NCBI GenBank assembly: GCA_023159155.1
Contig: JAJNNX010000047.1
Location: forward strand, 310,001-374,000
Source of the DNA: Ustulina deusta
Taxonomy: Eukaryota; Ascomycota; Sordariomycetes; Xylariales; Xylariaceae
Direction: 5' to 3'
Length of the DNA stretch: 64,000 nucleotides
Shown here: in pieces, positions 61,701 through 64,000 of the stretch
Position numbering within the stretch: the stretch's first letter is position 1
Layout of the letters: each line of letters opens with the position of its first letter
Translations under genes and position numbers: made by a program
The notes under the pieces: generated by a model
What the model was told of the DNA's origin: nothing
Seen by the model: the letters and a program-made list of their open reading frames with translations, nothing else
Databases searched by the model: none

Positions 61701-64000
61701 ATATTTTACTGGACGCAGCCGCTGATACTAATGAGGTGGGCAGAAAATACGAAGGGCTTCTCGCTACAGCACTACTCTTCGAGGAATTTTCCATTGCAAG
61801 AACTCTCATGGAGCGTGGTATTGTTGATTACGACGCTCTTGCTGTGGTCGCCGCAACTAAGATCCACAAAGCACAGCCGTATTTCCTGGAAGATATTCTT
61901 CAGGATAGTAATATCGACATCAATGCTCAGGCGAGATATTTTCGGCACGAATTTGGTTCACCCCTCCATATCGCCATTGAAGAAGAGGACGAAAATGCCA
62001 TCTGGGCAATTCTTCGAAGAAACCCTGATGTGAATATAATCCAGCGGGAAAGCGGGTTAACCCCCCTTTCTCTAGCCATTTCGCGCGGCATGTCGGATAT
62101 TGCCGAGGAGCTCATCCGGCGGGGGGCAGATATAAATCAAAATTCTTCTTGGTCTCCATTTGAGATGGCTGTGCGACACGCTTGTGTTAGTACAGACGGA
62201 TCACTCAGTATGGCCAACCTTCTCCTTGACCGAGGAGTTAAAATAAATGAGGGTAACGAGAATGCGTAAGTTCAATGCCCCCACCCCGGCTAATTATGTT
62301 GAATTTTCTGATCAGTTTACGCGAAGTGTATGGTGGCCACTTCAGATGAATAAATATTCCATCATGGAATATCTAGTTAGTCGAGGGATGGACCTAAACC
62401 AAGTCATGAGGACGCGGCCGGCGCATTCCATACCCGACGTGAGAAATTTCCTGCTATTCTGAGCCCCCTTTCAATGGCGCTGGGAGGAGCTGCAACCCGA
62501 AATAGGCCCTGTTGCCATCGCTACATTTTATTATTTCTAAGATCCCCTCTTGCCCTTGGCTAACGGTATCTATATACTCACGTCTCGCTTCCTTAGTCGG
62601 ATGTTCCAGCTCTGACACCTATGCAATACGCAGCCTTGAAGGGCGATTTGAAAACTATCGAATTTCTATTCAACCTTGACGCTAGCCTCCACGGACCCCT
62701 AGGAGGACAGGAAACAGCGCTTATACACAGTTTAAGATCCAACAACCCGTTAGCAGCCGAATTTCTATTAGATCATGGCGCCATTCCAGACACTGCAGAT
62801 GGTCACAGCGCTCTTCATATCGCGATCACGAGGGGCTTCTCGACTTTGGTCCCTGTACTGCTGAGGCATGGTGCGGATGTGAATGCTAACGAGATGGGAG
62901 AAAGCCCCCTTGCCGCCGCTGTTAGGGCTAAAGACGACCTCCTGGCTCCGCTACTAATGAAGCTCGGTGCGCACTTTTTATTGAGTGACCAACGAATACT
63001 CTGTGATACTATACGACATGGGACGATTGAAGACTTGAAAAAACTCTTTCATATGGGACTTAGTCCAGATGCCTCCGACAGCCACAATTGCGGCATCGCG
63101 GTAAGCTATACTCAGGCTTGTATTGTCGTAAGGAGGACTATCTCGTGTTTTAGATCGCTCCGCTTCCTTTAACGTATTATGACAAGATATCATCTATCGC
63201 TGACCATTTTATTAGGAAGCTATTTTGACAGGGAACAAGGAAGCCCTTGAGCTCTTGATAGAAGTGGGGGCAAATATCTATAAAAAGAGGCACCAGTACC
63301 TACTACAACAGGTCTGTCAGAGTGGTGATATGAAGGTGGCGGCAATTCTGCTCGATAACAGTTGCGACTTTGAGCCTTCCAGCGCTCTCGCGGCGGCTGT
63401 CGGAGTGGCTAACAACTACAAGATCGTCAAAATGCTTCTTGAGAGAGGAGCGAACGTTAGCAGTGACTGCTTCGCAAATGCAATAAACGCAGGCGCCGAG
63501 ATGCTAAGTCTCCTCCTTGATTTACCCATGACGTCGTCACAGAGAAGGGAATATCTGGGAAGGGCCCTTCAGTCGGCGGCATATGTACGGCACCATTCCG
63601 TATGCAAGTGGCTAATAGATGACTGTGGAGCAGATGTCAATTACGGTGGCGCTCTTCACGGAACAGCACTCCAAGCGGCCTTGGAGAGCGCGGCATCTCG
63701 TCACTTCGATGAGAATGAAGTCCTTATTGAGATGCTACTATCCCGAGGCGCTAACGCCAATCCTCCTTCAATGGACGAAGAGCTCGAAGGTGACGATTTG
63801 TCAGAGCCCAAGCTGACTTTATTGACCCACACTTCTCCCATATCACAAGCGCTGATGATTCAGCATACCCCCAAGGCGAAATATCTTGTCTCTATGCTTT
63901 TGGCGCACGGCGCAGACATCAACCTTACCGGAGGCGAGTATCATGCACCTTTACAAGTGGCAGCACGTTTTCATCCTTGCATGCTGGAATATATTTTGGA
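58795..64000 (+). CDS. NLR-like STAND protein: fungal N-domain, NACHT, ankyrin repeats (partial)
   Basis: The gene is cut by the right edge. Exons: 58795-60083, 60148-62265, 62327-62438, 62597-63100 and 63216 to beyond 64000, in frame throughout, about 1600 residues so far. Residues 1-160 match the fungal STAND N-terminal domain (MEALGAASAIITFIDVSQKL). The NACHT ATPase has Walker A GIPGAGKT (222-229) and Walker B VYLLVDALDE (328-337). A winged-helix-like linker follows (CLTPAMVRERLKTMPKDLDQTYDRI, LLLEELAEA), then many ankyrin repeats from about residue 700 (LYWASSLGHMALVKLLVEKG; ALHIAITRGFSTLVPVLLRH). Intron 1 joins GAHGM to FRWAVCQLE, the normal family sequence. Intron 2 is the least certain: the better-looking acceptor at 62314 gives a frameshift, while AAG at 62326 keeps the frame. 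Such proteins sense ligands and can trigger cell death or nonself recognition; the ligand is unknown. Ankyrin units are diverged, not near-identical. Confidence 0.87.
62439..62596 (+). other. Longest intron of the STAND gene, possibly hiding decayed ankyrin sequence
   Basis: The interval is bounded by GTGAGA and CCTTAG and keeps phase 0, but at 158 bp it is longer than its sister introns. In one frame it reads SPLSMALGGAA, which resembles the start of an ankyrin helix. It may be an intron that captured former coding sequence, or the exon model may be wrong here. Confidence 0.35.

Overview
The window looks like nuclear DNA of a filamentous ascomycete (Pezizomycotina). Protein-coding islands of normal base composition contain short GT-AG introns (46-158 bp) with fungal branch sites and encode typical fungal families. 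They are separated by very AT-rich blocks in which G and C have almost vanished, stops are everywhere, and the surviving C sits mostly before T or A-poor contexts. This is the classic picture of repeat-induced point mutation (RIP) in a compartmentalised genome. The species cannot be named from the sequence.

Layout. 1-27.7 kb is a graveyard of transposons. Three relics of one LTR retroelement are present (1-1767 partial; 6642-12798; 17128-22846 inverted), with LTRs of about 220-240 bp. The second is interrupted by a short non-autonomous LTR element (7415-8812; two 257-bp LTRs around under 0.9 kb) that carries a five-unit tandem array of hairpins. A solo LTR related to that small element lies at 26359-26558 with a perfect 5-bp target duplication. 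A dispersed 250-265 bp repeat occurs three times (2541, 6121, 8247). 27.9-33.2 kb is a gene island: a seven-helix fungal rhodopsin-domain membrane protein (minus, five exons), a LovC-like trans-acting enoyl reductase (plus, intronless) and a 14-helix-type MFS efflux transporter (minus, three exons). The reductase and pump are typical members of polyketide clusters, but no synthase is in the window.

33.3-46.3 kb is AT-rich and contains a complete but RIP-destroyed Ty1/Copia retrotransposon (38367-45728; 286/287-bp LTRs; exact 5-bp target duplication), in which zinc knuckle, protease, integrase and reverse transcriptase traces can still be read. 46.3-47.65 kb is a small island with a 3 x about 150-bp tandem repeat and a possible gene fragment. 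47639-53574 is another AT-rich block, bounded by an exact 17-bp direct repeat. 53.6-58.1 kb holds a cytochrome P450 gene whose eight-exon model is intact except for one in-frame TGA at the Trp of the PERW motif, then a GNAT acetyltransferase gene (minus).

From 58795 to the right edge runs a multi-exon gene for a fungal NLR-like STAND protein (N-terminal fungal STAND domain, NACHT ATPase, many ankyrin repeats), cut by the window end. Exon boundaries were read by eye from splice signals, reading frame and family resemblance. They need transcript confirmation.
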